NCBI GenBank assembly: GCA_021151665.1
Contig: JAGKWW010000011.1
Location: 1-63,203 of the forward strand
Source: Flavobacteriaceae bacterium
Lineage (GTDB): Bacteria > Bacteroidota > Bacteroidia > Flavobacteriales > Flavobacteriaceae
Direction of reading: 5' to 3'
DNA length: 63,203 nucleotides
A program made the position numbers and the translations under genes. Under the pieces are notes generated by a model. It worked only from the letters and a program-made list of their open reading frames with translations, made no database searches and was not told where the DNA came from. Below, in pieces: positions 8,415 to 16,749 of this stretch (position 1 is the first letter of the stretch; every line of letters begins with the position of its first letter).

Positions 8415-9509
8415 TTATACGTTGAAGCGGAAGTGCATTACATCGCCATCCTTCACGATATACTCCTTTCCTTCTACCCTTAGCTTACCGGCTTCTTTTA
8501 CTTTAGCCTCAGAACCGAATGTTACATAATCATCATATGCAATTACCTCGGCACGGATAAACCCTTTTTCAAAATCAGTGTGGATTACTCCTGCAGCCTG
8601 TGGCGCGGTATCTCCGACATTGATAGTCCAGGCACGAACCTCCTTTACACCGGCTGTAAAATAAGTTTGCAGCGTAAGAAGCTTGTAGGCCGCCCTGATC
8701 AATGCAGATGCTCCCGGCTCCTTAAGGCCAAGATCCTCAAGAAACATCTGGCGCTCCTCGTAAGTTTCGAGCTCAGTGATGTCGGCTTCGGTTCCAACTG
8801 CAAGGTAAAGCACCTCGGCGTTTTCATCTTTTACCAGTTCGCGCACCTGCTCTACATACTTATTGCCTGTAGCGGCTGAGCCTTCATCTACGTTGCATAC
8901 ATAAAGCACCGGTTTTGAGGTGATCAGCTGGAAACTATCCATTAGCTTAGCTTCTTCCTCATTTTGCGTCTGTACGGTACGGGCAGATTTGGCCCGCAAT
9001 AATGCGTCTTTAATCCTGTCCAGCAAAGCTACCTCTGCCTGGGCCTCCTTACTGCCTACTTTCGCAGCTTTCTTGGCTTTTTCAAGGCGTTTTTCTACCG
9101 TATCAAGGTCTTTAAGCTGTAACTCTATATCAATAGTCTCTTTATCGCGGATAGGGTTTACGCTACCATCTACGTGAACGATATTATCATTATCAAAACA
9201 ACGCAGTACATGTATAATAGCATTACATTCTCTGATGTTGCCAAGGAACTGGTTGCCCAGGCCCTCCCCTTTACTGGCACCTTTCACAAGGCCGGCAATA
9301 TCTACAATCTCTACCGTTGCCGGCATTACGCGCTCCGGCTGCACCAGCTCTTCCAGCTTGGCAAGCCTTGGGTCCGGCACGTTTACCACCCCAACGTTAG
9401 GTTCTATCGTACAGAACGGAAAGTTAGCGCTTTGAGCTTTTGCATTAGACAAACAATTGAAAAGTGTCGATTTACCCACATTCGGTAATCCTACTATACC
9501 TGCTTTCAT
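8415..9509 (-). CDS. ychF: redox-regulated ATPase YchF (OLA1 family)
   Basis: A 364-residue Obg-family P-loop protein. G1 loop GLPNVGKST is at residues 7-15, Walker B/G3 VDIAG at 69-73. The G4 position reads NVDE (206-209) instead of NKxD, the change that makes YchF prefer ATP over GTP. A coiled-coil insert spans about 130-190, and a C-terminal TGS domain about 280-362 (FTAGVKEVRAWT ... EVIAYDDY). It binds ribosomes and is linked to stress and translation control. Length matches the family. Confidence 0.97.
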   Translation of the reverse strand: MKAGIVGLPNVGKSTLFNCLSNAKAQSANFPFCTIEPNVGVVNVPDPRLAKLEELVQPERVMPATVEIVDIAGLVKGASKGEGLGNQFLGNIRECNAIIHVLRCFDNDNIVHVDGSVNPIRDKETIDIELQLKDLDTVEKRLEKAKKAAKVGSKEAQAEVALLDRIKDALLRAKSARTVQTQNEEEAKLMDSFQLITSKPVLYVCNVDEGSAATGNKYVEQVRELVKDENAEVLYLAVGTEADITELETYEERQMFLEDLGLKEPGASALIRAAYKLLTLQTYFTAGVKEVRAWTINVGDTAPQAAGVIHTDFEKGFIRAEVIAYDDYVTFGSEAKVKEAGKLRVEGKEYIVKDGDVMHFRFNV

Positions 9510-9680
9510 TAGTATTATCGTGTTTTTGAGGGTGCAAATATAGGCTTTTGAATCGATATAATGCCTGTGTATCGCGCGTTCCCTAACGTGTTTTTTACAA
9601 ATACTTTAGGCTTATATACGAATTCATTTAACAGACTGTAGCTGAACTTTGTAATAGTTAAACTACTAAATAACAAACAG

Positions 9681-10211
9681 ATGAAAAAGTATGCAATGCT
9701 GGCAATGATAACGGTAACTTTCGGAGCGTTTGGCCAGGTAAACAAAAATGTTACAAAGGAAACTACAACCACTACCGTTAGCGTTAACGACGGAACCGGG
9801 ACAAAAAAGGTGGTAAAAAATGAAACCACAGCATCGCAGCAAAATATTGAGCTTAAAGATGCTGATTCTAATAAGCTGAACAAAGACATACAGCCATCTC
9901 CGGTTCAGGTTACTAAGACCACAACCTTAAACGGCGACGGCGTTACCCCGCAGATGGGCCAGACTACCTACTACAGAATGAACGGAAGAAACTATATGTT
10001 CACCAGCGATAAAACGGGTTACCAGATTTCTACACCCGAAGATCTTGTTTTTGGGAGATTGAGGAAAACTTCTAACAATAACTATATCTATCGCACTAAA
10101 AACGGCACTTCGGTAGGTTATTTTAATGCAAGCGGTGATTTTGTGGTGGAAACCTATGATGATAATACCGATGGTGTAACAGTTGAAACGTACACGAGGA
10201 TAAAGGAATAA
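9681..10211 (+). CDS. secreted protein of unknown function
   Basis: A 176-residue protein with a Sec signal peptide (MKKYAMLAMITVTFGAFGQ). Residues about 23-60 are a Thr/Lys-rich low-complexity stretch (KETTTTTVSVNDGTGTKKVV). The C-terminal half is rich in Tyr and Asn with strand-like repeats (YYRMNGRNYMF, NNYIYRTKNGTSVGYFNASG), suggesting a beta-rich periplasmic or surface protein. I do not recognise the family. It ends at a strong bidirectional terminator. Confidence 0.75.
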   Translation: MKKYAMLAMITVTFGAFGQVNKNVTKETTTTTVSVNDGTGTKKVVKNETTASQQNIELKDADSNKLNKDIQPSPVQVTKTTTLNGDGVTPQMGQTTYYRMNGRNYMFTSDKTGYQISTPEDLVFGRLRKTSNNNYIYRTKNGTSVGYFNASGDFVVETYDDNTDGVTVETYTRIKE

Positions 10212-10234
10212 CCTGAGTAAATTGCTATGAAAAG

Positions 10235-10270
10235 AAAAATCCCGGAGTAATTTGCTCCGGGATTTTTTTT
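10235..10270. terminator. bidirectional terminator between converging genes
   Basis: A 13-bp stem AAAAATCCCGGAG (10235-10247) / CTCCGGGATTTTT (10255-10267) with a 7-base loop and T runs on both strands. It serves the secreted protein gene and the ferredoxin gene. Confidence 0.92.
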
Positions 10271-10619
10271 ATTCGTTATGCAGGAAAGCCTGCCGGTTGA
10301 GCAGGGTTTCTTCACTTTCTACATGGTTGTCATCTGGCACGCAGCAGTCTACCGGACACACCGCGGCACACTGGGGTTCATCATGAAAGCCCTTACATTC
10401 TGTGCACTTGCTCGGTACGATGTAATAAATGTCGTCTGATATCGGCGTGTGCGGTGCATCGGCATCGACCTCTTCGCCGGAAGGCAGTACTACCTTGCCA
10501 CGCAGTTTGGTGCCGTCTTTATAACGCCAGTCATCGGCGCCCTCGTATATTGCAGTATTTGGGCATTCGGGTTCGCACGCCCCACAGTTAATACATTCGT
10601 CTGTTATAATAATAGCCAT
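10269..10619 (-). CDS. 2[4Fe-4S] ferredoxin
   Basis: A 116-residue soluble electron carrier. Cluster ligands are C9, C12, C15 and C19 (CxxCxxxCP order) and C72, C75, C84 and C88, the second set carrying an 8-residue insertion between its second and third Cys, as in YfhL/Alvin-type ferredoxins. A roughly 50-residue insert separates the two motifs, and C92-C93 are extra. It is divergent from a LuxC-type acyl-CoA reductase, a neighbour pair that suggests a shared reductive step (inference). Confidence 0.92.
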   Translation of the reverse strand: MAIIITDECINCGACEPECPNTAIYEGADDWRYKDGTKLRGKVVLPSGEEVDADAPHTPISDDIYYIVPSKCTECKGFHDEPQCAAVCPVDCCVPDDNHVESEETLLNRQAFLHNE

Positions 10620-10644
10620 GGCTGAGTATTAGTAATTAATAACG

Positions 10645-10652
10645 TAAATTTG
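10645..10652 (+). promoter_or_regulatory. TAnnTTTG -7 element before the acyl-CoA reductase
   Basis: TAAATTTG matches the phylum -7 consensus. It overlaps an upstream in-frame ATG at 10650, so that codon is unlikely to be the true start and the ATG at 10695 is preferred. Confidence 0.6.
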
Positions 10653-10694
10653 TACCTGCAAAATTACGCTCAAATACATTCATACGCAAACGTA

Positions 10695-11756
10695 ATGACG
10701 TTAACAGAAAGAAAAAAAGCATTTGAAGGACTGGGGGATTTCCTGAGGCAGTTTGTAGGGCAACAACCCGTAAAAGATGAAAGCGTAGCGTTTAACGAGG
10801 AATATTTCGACGATTTCCTGAACCTTATTACACTGTCGCAATCGCACAACCGGTGGTTCACTCCCGATCAGGTGAGGTTTGCAATAGGTTCGTGGGCCGA
10901 CGCACTTACTTCAGAAAATCTTGACAAATGGCTTTCACAATACAATTTGGATAATATAAATCCTAAAACTGTCGGATTGATACTGGCCGGCAATATACCC
11001 TTAGTCGGTTTCCATGACTTTCTTTCGGTATTAATATCGGGCCACAGGGTATTGGTGAAAACGTCTTCAGACGATAAACACCTCCTGCCCTTTCTTGGAA
11101 GATACCTGGCGTTAGTAGAACCGCGTTTCTCAGGAATGATACAATTTGCCGAAGGTAAGCTTGAAAATTTCGATGCGGTTATTGCTACAGGAAGTAACAA
11201 TACAGCGCGGTACTTCGAGTATTACTTTAAGGGTAAGCCTTCAATCATCAGGAAGAACCGTAACTCGGTAGCAGTACTTACAGGTAATGAATCGCATGAG
11301 GAACTTGTGGGGCTTGGCGAGGATATTTTTCGATATTTTGGATTGGGTTGCAGAAATGTGTCTAAGCTTTTCGTGCCGGAAGGCTATGATTTTCAGCCAT
11401 TTTTTGAGGCGATGTATGAACATCGCGATATCATCAACTACGAGAAATATGCCAACAACTACGATTATAATAAGGCGGTTTTCCTCATGAGCAATTTTAA
11501 GCTGCTTGATAACGGCTTCCTTACTATTAAAGAAGACAGTTCTTACGGCTCCCCTATCTCCAGCATTTTTTATGAATATTATAAAGACGCACCCCAATTG
11601 ATAAAGCGCCTTAAAGATGATGCCGGGAAGATACAATGCGTGGTTGCCTCTGCGGAGTTTCCGGTTAATACAATCCGGTTTGGTAAAACACAGCAGCCTG
11701 CATTATGGGATTACGCGGATAACGTAGATACAATTTCATTTTTGACAAAAATCTAA
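10695..11756 (+). CDS. LuxC-type acyl-CoA reductase
   Basis: A 353-residue protein of the LuxC family (acyl-CoA reductase, aldehyde-dehydrogenase fold), which reduces a fatty acyl group to an aldehyde with NADPH. Typical segments are GLILAGNIPLVGFHDFL, the RKNRNSVAVLTG stretch and the catalytic-Cys region GLGCRNVSKLFVP. No luxE, luxD or luciferase genes are nearby, so this is not bioluminescence. Downstream are serC and serA; upstream is the ferredoxin. Start chosen at 10695 because the promoter box overlaps the earlier ATG. Confidence 0.85.
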   Translation: MTLTERKKAFEGLGDFLRQFVGQQPVKDESVAFNEEYFDDFLNLITLSQSHNRWFTPDQVRFAIGSWADALTSENLDKWLSQYNLDNINPKTVGLILAGNIPLVGFHDFLSVLISGHRVLVKTSSDDKHLLPFLGRYLALVEPRFSGMIQFAEGKLENFDAVIATGSNNTARYFEYYFKGKPSIIRKNRNSVAVLTGNESHEELVGLGEDIFRYFGLGCRNVSKLFVPEGYDFQPFFEAMYEHRDIINYEKYANNYDYNKAVFLMSNFKLLDNGFLTIKEDSSYGSPISSIFYEYYKDAPQLIKRLKDDAGKIQCVVASAEFPVNTIRFGKTQQPALWDYADNVDTISFLTKI

Positions 11757-11828
11757 TTGAATTTTTAGCAGATTTTACTGCAACGTAATGAGTGATATTT
11801 AGGAAATTTGCACATCAATTCTTTAAAG

Positions 11829-12899
11829 ATGAAGAAGCATAATTTTAGTGCCGGCCCCTCTATACTTCCTCAGGAAGTTTTTGAAAAGGCATCGCAGGCT
11901 GTTCTCGATTTCAACGGTTCCGGACTCTCAATACTGGAAGTATCTCACCGCAGTAAAGATTTTGTAGCTGTTATGGAAAATGCCCGTGCCATGGCTCTTG
12001 AGCTTTTAGGGCTTACCGGTAAAGGCTATCAGGCGCTATTTTTGTCGGGTGGCGCCAGCCTTGAGTTCGTGCGGGTTCCGTACAACCTGATGCAGATGCA
12101 CGGAAAAGCGGCCTATCTGGATAGCGGAACATGGGCGGCTGCAGCCATTAAAGAAGCCAGGGAGTTTGGAGAAACTGTTATTGTGGGTTCTTCCAAAGCA
12201 GACAATTATACCCATATTCCGAAGGGATATAATATTCCTGATGATGCCAATTATTTCCATTGTACGAGCAACAATACGATATACGGAACGCAAATGCATG
12301 ATTTCCCTGAAACGGAAGTCCCTTTGGTATGCGACATGAGCTCTGACATCTTTTCGCGTAATCTTGATTTTTCAAAATTTTCCCTGATCTATGCCGGCGC
12401 ACAGAAAAATATGGGGCCTGCAGGAACAACACTCATTGTTGTTAAGGAAGAAATTCTGGGCAAAACCGGAAGGCATATTCCTGCGATTCTTGATTACAGG
12501 CAGCACATTGCTAAGGAAAGTATGTACAACACGCCTGCCGTTTTTGCGGTCTACACCTCTTACCTCACGCTACAATGGCTAATGGCAAACGGGCGCATCG
12601 ATGGTATAGAAAAGCGTAACGAAGAAAAAGCAGCGCATCTTTACGCTGAAATTGACCGAAACCCTTTATTTAACGGAGTGGCCAAACCTGAAGACCGCTC
12701 TAAAATGAATGTTACCTTCACTTTAAAAGATGATGCTTATACAGAGAAGTTTGATAACCTTTGGAAATCGGCGGGCATTAATGGGCTGAATGGGCACAGG
12801 TCGGTAGGCGGTTACAGGGCTTCGATTTATAATGCTATGCCTTTAGAAAGCGTACAGGTACTTGTTGATGTAATGCAACAATTAGAACGTTCTGCATAG
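11829..12899 (+). CDS. serC: phosphoserine aminotransferase
   Basis: A 356-residue PLP enzyme that converts 3-phosphohydroxypyruvate and glutamate to phosphoserine in serine biosynthesis (and a similar step for PLP itself). The start MKKHNFSAGPSILP is the family's usual N-terminus; the in-frame ATG at 11808 is rejected. The PLP lysine is K193 (YAGAQKNMGPAG) and SGGASLEF (73-80) binds the cofactor phosphate. The HRSVGGYRASIYNA segment near the C-terminus is also conserved. serA follows 37 bases later. Confidence 0.97.
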   Translation: MKKHNFSAGPSILPQEVFEKASQAVLDFNGSGLSILEVSHRSKDFVAVMENARAMALELLGLTGKGYQALFLSGGASLEFVRVPYNLMQMHGKAAYLDSGTWAAAAIKEAREFGETVIVGSSKADNYTHIPKGYNIPDDANYFHCTSNNTIYGTQMHDFPETEVPLVCDMSSDIFSRNLDFSKFSLIYAGAQKNMGPAGTTLIVVKEEILGKTGRHIPAILDYRQHIAKESMYNTPAVFAVYTSYLTLQWLMANGRIDGIEKRNEEKAAHLYAEIDRNPLFNGVAKPEDRSKMNVTFTLKDDAYTEKFDNLWKSAGINGLNGHRSVGGYRASIYNAMPLESVQVLVDVMQQLERSA

Positions 12900-12936
12900 G
12901 GCAATCTTCAATTTTTTCAATTCTTAAATTTCATCC

Positions 12937-13899
12937 ATGAAAATATTAGCAAACGACGGCATTTCTCAAACAGGAAAAGATCTCCTGGCAAATGCCGGAT
13001 TTGAAGTTATTACGACAAAAGTGGCACAGGAACAGGTTGCCAATTTTATTAATGCCCACAATATTTCTGTACTGTTGGTTCGCAGCGCGACAAAGGTCCG
13101 TCAAGACATTATAGACAGCTGCCCGTCACTAAAGGTAATTGGCCGGGGCGGTGTAGGCATGGACAATATTGATGTTGAGTATGCGCGCGCCAAGGGTATT
13201 CACGTAATCAGTACACCGGCGTCATCTTCAGATTCTGTAGCCGAACTGGTTTTTGCACACCTTTTTACCGGAGTACGCTTCCTGTATGATTCCAACCGTA
13301 ATATGCCGCTTGAGGGCGATACTAATTTTGAAAACCTGAAGAAACAGTATGCCAACGGAACCGAACTTCGCGGCAAAACCTTAGGGATCATCGGTTTCGG
13401 CCGTATTGGCCGTGCCGTGGCACGAATTGCACTCGGCTTGGGTATGCGCGTTATTGCTTCAGATAAATTTGTGGGAAGCGCCGAGATACGTGTCGATTTT
13501 TACAACGGCCAGTTCATTAACGTTGATATTAAAACCGAACCTATAGAAGATATACTTAAGGAGGCGGACTTCATTACATTACACGTTCCTGCCCAGGAAA
13601 GCGGTTACGTAATTGGCAGTAAAGAATTTGAAGTTATGAAAGACGGTGTAGGTATTATCAATGCCTCGCGCGGAGGCATTTTGGATGAAGTGGCCCTGAT
13701 CGATGCTTTGGATTCAGATAAGGTTTCGTTTGCAGGCCTTGATGTGTTTGAAGAGGAACCTACACCTGCCATACAGGTTTTGATGCATCCTAAGGTGTCG
13801 CTTACTCCCCACATAGGCGCAGCAACACTCGAAGCACAGGATCGTATAGGCGCCGAACTCGCAGAGCAGATCATTTCATTACTTAAGACTGAAAGCTAA
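12937..13899 (+). CDS. serA: D-3-phosphoglycerate dehydrogenase (short form)
   Basis: A 320-residue D-2-hydroxyacid dehydrogenase. The NAD site is GFGRIG (153-158); catalytic residues are R245 (ASRGGILD), E274 (DVFEEEP) and H292 (TPHIGAAT). It lacks the C-terminal ACT or ASB regulatory domains of long SerA forms, so feedback control by serine through an ACT domain is not expected. Its place right after serC supports the serine-pathway role rather than a generic 2-hydroxyacid dehydrogenase. Confidence 0.92.
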   Translation: MKILANDGISQTGKDLLANAGFEVITTKVAQEQVANFINAHNISVLLVRSATKVRQDIIDSCPSLKVIGRGGVGMDNIDVEYARAKGIHVISTPASSSDSVAELVFAHLFTGVRFLYDSNRNMPLEGDTNFENLKKQYANGTELRGKTLGIIGFGRIGRAVARIALGLGMRVIASDKFVGSAEIRVDFYNGQFINVDIKTEPIEDILKEADFITLHVPAQESGYVIGSKEFEVMKDGVGIINASRGGILDEVALIDALDSDKVSFAGLDVFEEEPTPAIQVLMHPKVSLTPHIGAATLEAQDRIGAELAEQIISLLKTES

Positions 13900-13923
13900 C
13901 GCACTGTGCGTTAAACTATATTG

Positions 13924-13952
13924 AAAGCACCTTTTTAGGTGCTTTTGTTTTT
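13924..13952 (+). terminator. terminator of serC-serA
   Basis: Stem AAAGCACCT (13924-13932) / AGGTGCTTT (13937-13945) with a four-T loop and T-rich tail. Confidence 0.88.
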
Positions 13953-13976
13953 TGTACCTTTATAAAAAACATGCAC

Positions 13977-14423
13977 ATGAAAGCTTACCTCGCCACATTT
14001 GCCGCCCTCGCTTTAGTCGGCGTAGCATGCAACTCGCAAAAGGAACCGGCTTCCAACAACCCCTCTTCTTCAGGGCAGGTTGCCGCCATGTCGAAAAATG
14101 ATACTGTACGTATAGCAAATGATTCACTGGAATATGAAGTGATCATCATAGAGCCCGGATTCAACACCTGGCTTGCTTCCCACGCCAGACCAAGAGGCTA
14201 CTATGCGCAACCTTACCTTGAAAATAAGAACCGGTTTTGGGTAACCGAATGGAATGTAAGGGCCGACCAGCCCGCACGCTACCGCGATATGTACCAGATG
14301 CGCATCGATTACGACCCTAAGATCAATTATGGATACGAGGTAAATTACCTGCTTTATAATTACCTCGTATATTTCCAGCAAACTACCGGGCAAAAACTTG
14401 GCGGTATTGTGCCTCAATTTTAA
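13977..14423 (+). CDS. DUF6146 lipoprotein-like protein
   Basis: A 148-residue exported protein. The N-terminus is MKAYLATFAALALVGVAC followed by a Ser/Asn-rich linker, so lipidation at Cys18 is likely although the -3 residue is Gly instead of the usual Leu. The mature part (YEVIIIEPGFNTWLASHARP, then the Tyr-rich ENKNRFWVTEWN) is the Flavobacteria DUF6146 pattern; function unknown. The partial TAnnTTTG match TACCTTTA (13954-13961) is a candidate promoter. A second ATG at 13971 is possible. Confidence 0.8.
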   Translation: MKAYLATFAALALVGVACNSQKEPASNNPSSSGQVAAMSKNDTVRIANDSLEYEVIIIEPGFNTWLASHARPRGYYAQPYLENKNRFWVTEWNVRADQPARYRDMYQMRIDYDPKINYGYEVNYLLYNYLVYFQQTTGQKLGGIVPQF

Positions 14424-14437
14424 TTGCCCTATATTTG
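14407..14437 (+). promoter_or_regulatory. promoter of the DUF6787 gene (-33 TTG, -7 TATATTTG)
   Basis: TTG at 14407-14409 and TATATTTG at 14430-14437 are 20 bases apart. The box overlaps any start before 14454 and supports that start codon. Confidence 0.65.
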
Positions 14438-14453
14438 TGCTTTACCCTTCCCG

Positions 14454-14762
14454 ATGAACAGACTTAAGCAGCGCTGGGGCATAACCCACAACTGGCAGCT
14501 GGCCGTAATATTCATAGTTTTTGCTGTTACAGGCTCTACCTCGGCTTACTTATCGAAGCCTGTGCTGGCCTGGATGGGTATCACTAAAGCCACCATGGCC
14601 CCATGGTTTTATTATCCTTTGTACATCATTCTTATTTTTCCATTGTACCAGGTATTGTTAATTACATTCGGATTTCTGTCGGGGCAATTCCGCTTTTTCT
14701 GGAACTTTGAAAAACGGATGCTTAAGGCTTTGGGCCTCGGTTTCCTCTTTAGGGAAAAATAA
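14454..14762 (+). CDS. DUF6787 membrane protein
   Basis: A 102-residue membrane protein with two or three hydrophobic segments (WQLAVIFIVFAVTGSTSAYL and the PWFYYPLYIILIFPLYQVLLI stretch). It fits the DUF6787 pattern: a short basic MNRLKQRWGI start and a Phe-rich C-terminus RFFWNFEKRM. Function unknown. The ATG at 14454 is preferred over 14424 because the promoter lies between them. Confidence 0.8.
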   Translation: MNRLKQRWGITHNWQLAVIFIVFAVTGSTSAYLSKPVLAWMGITKATMAPWFYYPLYIILIFPLYQVLLITFGFLSGQFRFFWNFEKRMLKALGLGFLFREK

Positions 14763-14763
14763 A

Positions 14764-14785
14764 ATCCCGGACGCTTGCCCGGGAT
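14764..14785 (-). terminator. terminator of the DUF5362 gene
   Basis: Stem ATCCCGG (14764-14770) / CCGGGAT (14779-14785). Reading the minus strand, the hairpin is followed by TTTATTTTT, so it mainly ends the DUF5362 transcript. Confidence 0.7.
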
Positions 14786-14807
14786 CTATCATTATAATTT
14801 TTTGAAG

Positions 14808-15269
14808 TTACATCCTGCCACCCATTGCGCTGGCAAATACCGTAGCCATTACAATTATTCCGATAATATAAGTTACGATAAGAACAATTGTCAAAATCCC
14901 AATAAACTTATAATGCGATTTCAGATTTTGAAGGGCTGACGTTAGTGTCTGGGTATTCTGCGAAGCAATAGCATCTTTAGTATTTGACGCAAATTTGTAC
15001 AGATAATAGACAGGGAAGAAATACAGCAGTGCAAACAAAAGGTAAGCTACCCCCATTGCGGACATTGGGAATGGCAGCGCACCGCGTGTCATTGCATCAG
15101 TTGCTCCGCCGGCCGCCAGCATAAATAGCCCACCGAGCAGCATAAAGCCGAGCCCGATGAACCCAAGGATTGATAAAAACGTTGCCCATTTTGCGGTTTC
15201 GCGTAAAAAGCCCTGTGCCTCATTTGTGAGGTGCATTTCAAAAGATTCAAAAGCAGATTGGTTTTCCAT
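14808..15269 (-). CDS. DUF5362 membrane protein
   Basis: A 153-residue protein with an N-terminal soluble stretch and about four hydrophobic segments: Gly- and Leu-rich FLSILGFIGLGFMLLGGLFM (about 30-52), the MSAMGVAYLLFALLYFFPVY stretch (about 68-92) and FIGILTIVLIVTYIIGIIVM near the C-terminus. It fits the DUF5362 family of Bacteroidota; function unknown. It lies 35 bases downstream of the ornithine aminotransferase gene in the same direction. Confidence 0.8.
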   Translation of the reverse strand: MENQSAFESFEMHLTNEAQGFLRETAKWATFLSILGFIGLGFMLLGGLFMLAAGGATDAMTRGALPFPMSAMGVAYLLFALLYFFPVYYLYKFASNTKDAIASQNTQTLTSALQNLKSHYKFIGILTIVLIVTYIIGIIVMATVFASAMGGRM

Positions 15270-15304
15270 AGATGTTGGTTTTGGTTAAAATTGGTTATAG
15301 TAAT

Positions 15305-16549
15305 TTATTTTTCGAACTTCTTAAGCGTTTCGGTAATTATCCGCACGCAATCAGACAATTGCTCCTCGTCCATTACAAGTGGTGGTGCAAAACGGATTAT
15401 GTTGCCGTGTGTGGGCTTGGCAAGCAATCCTGCATCCTTCATAGCCACGCAGATGTCCCACGCAGTAGAACTGTCTTCGGTGTCGTTGATCACGATTGCA
15501 TTCAACAACCCTTTTCCGCGTACGAGCGACACAATATTGCTTTCGGAAATATATTCGTTTAATTTATCCCTGAAGATCTGCCCCAGCCTCTCAGCATTTT
15601 CAGCGAGTTTTTCTTCTTCCACCACTTCAAGTGCAGCAATGGCTACTGCGGCAGCTATTGGATTACCACCAAAAGTCGAACCGTGCTGGCCCGGCTTAAT
15701 CACATTCATAATATCATCATTAGCAAATACAGCGGAAACCGGGTATGCCCCACCAGAAAGCGCCTTACCTAAAATAAGGATGTCCGGTTTCACGTTTTCA
15801 TGCTGAACTGCAAGCAGCCTACCTGTACGCGCGATACCTGTCTGTACTTCGTCTGCTATGAAAAGGACATTATGCTGCCCGCAAAGCTCTTTGGCTGATG
15901 CAAGATAACCTTCGGCCGGAACGTATACTCCTGCTTCTCCTTGTATAGGCTCGACAAGGAATCCTGCAATATCTTTATCATTTTCAAGTACTGTTCTCAG
16001 CGCTTCAAGGTTGTCATACGGGATTCGGATAAAACCCTCGGTATAAGGGCCGAAATTTTTGCGCGCATTCTCATCGTTAGAAAACGAAATGATGGTGGTG
16101 GTTCGTCCGTGGAAGTTATTTTCGCAAACCACGATCTTTGCCCTGCTTTCCGCAATTCCCTTTTTTTCGTAAGCCCACTTGCGACAAATTTTTACAGCCG
16201 TTTCTACCGCCTCTGCGCCGGTATTCATTGGCAAAAGCTTATCGTAACCAAAATACTTCGTTGCAAATTCTTCATAGCGCCCGAGCTGGTCATTGTAAAA
16301 TGCGCGTGAAGTAAGCGTCAGGGTCTGTGCCTGGCTCACAAGCGCACCTACAATTTTCGGGTGGCAATGGCCTTGATTTACAGCGGAATAAGCTGAAAGA
16401 AAATCGTAATATTTTTTCCCTTCCACATCCCACACAAATACTCCTTCTCCCCTGCTTAGTACAACCGGCAGCGGGTGGTAGTTGTGGGCGCCATATTTAT
16501 CTTCAAGGGCTATAGCATCAGCCGAACTTGTTCTTTCAATTACAGACAT
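15305..16549 (-). CDS. rocD: ornithine aminotransferase
   Basis: A 414-residue class III PLP aminotransferase that moves the delta-amino group of ornithine to 2-oxoglutarate, giving glutamate semialdehyde (proline/arginine/glutamate interconversion). PLP lysine K262 lies in LGKALSGGAYP, the pyridine-N Asp is D233 (IADEVQTGIARTGR), and the phosphate-binding segment is NTGAEAVETA (109-118). The GRTTTIISFSND stretch is typical of RocD as against other class III enzymes. Roughly 200 bp of promoter region separates it from the next divergent gene. Confidence 0.95.
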   Translation of the reverse strand: MSVIERTSSADAIALEDKYGAHNYHPLPVVLSRGEGVFVWDVEGKKYYDFLSAYSAVNQGHCHPKIVGALVSQAQTLTLTSRAFYNDQLGRYEEFATKYFGYDKLLPMNTGAEAVETAVKICRKWAYEKKGIAESRAKIVVCENNFHGRTTTIISFSNDENARKNFGPYTEGFIRIPYDNLEALRTVLENDKDIAGFLVEPIQGEAGVYVPAEGYLASAKELCGQHNVLFIADEVQTGIARTGRLLAVQHENVKPDILILGKALSGGAYPVSAVFANDDIMNVIKPGQHGSTFGGNPIAAAVAIAALEVVEEEKLAENAERLGQIFRDKLNEYISESNIVSLVRGKGLLNAIVINDTEDSSTAWDICVAMKDAGLLAKPTHGNIIRFAPPLVMDEEQLSDCVRIITETLKKFEK

Positions 16550-16701
16550 CTTTATGCGTTTTAATTATAGATAACCAGCCTTTCTATCGACGGGCAATTT
16601 TGATGCAAAGTACTAAAATTAAGTAAAAGCGCAATATAAATTGCTTAAAATGCAAATTCTACGGAAGAATAGAATGTTATATTCAGATTTTGACACACGA
16701 A

Positions 16702-16733
16702 TTGTTAAGATAAACTCTAAATTAATATCTTAG
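16702..16733 (+). promoter_or_regulatory. candidate promoter (-33 TTG, near-consensus -7)
   Basis: TTG (16702-16704) is 21 bases before TATCTTAG (16726-16733), which matches TAnnTTTG at all but one fixed base. The lipoprotein start codon is at 16750. Confidence 0.45.
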
Positions 16734-16749
16734 CGTAAAACTCAAAGCA

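Noticed and set aside
10695..11756. A bioluminescence (lux) operon
   Set aside because: LuxC-like reductase alone is present; luciferase, luxE and luxD genes are absent from the neighbourhood.
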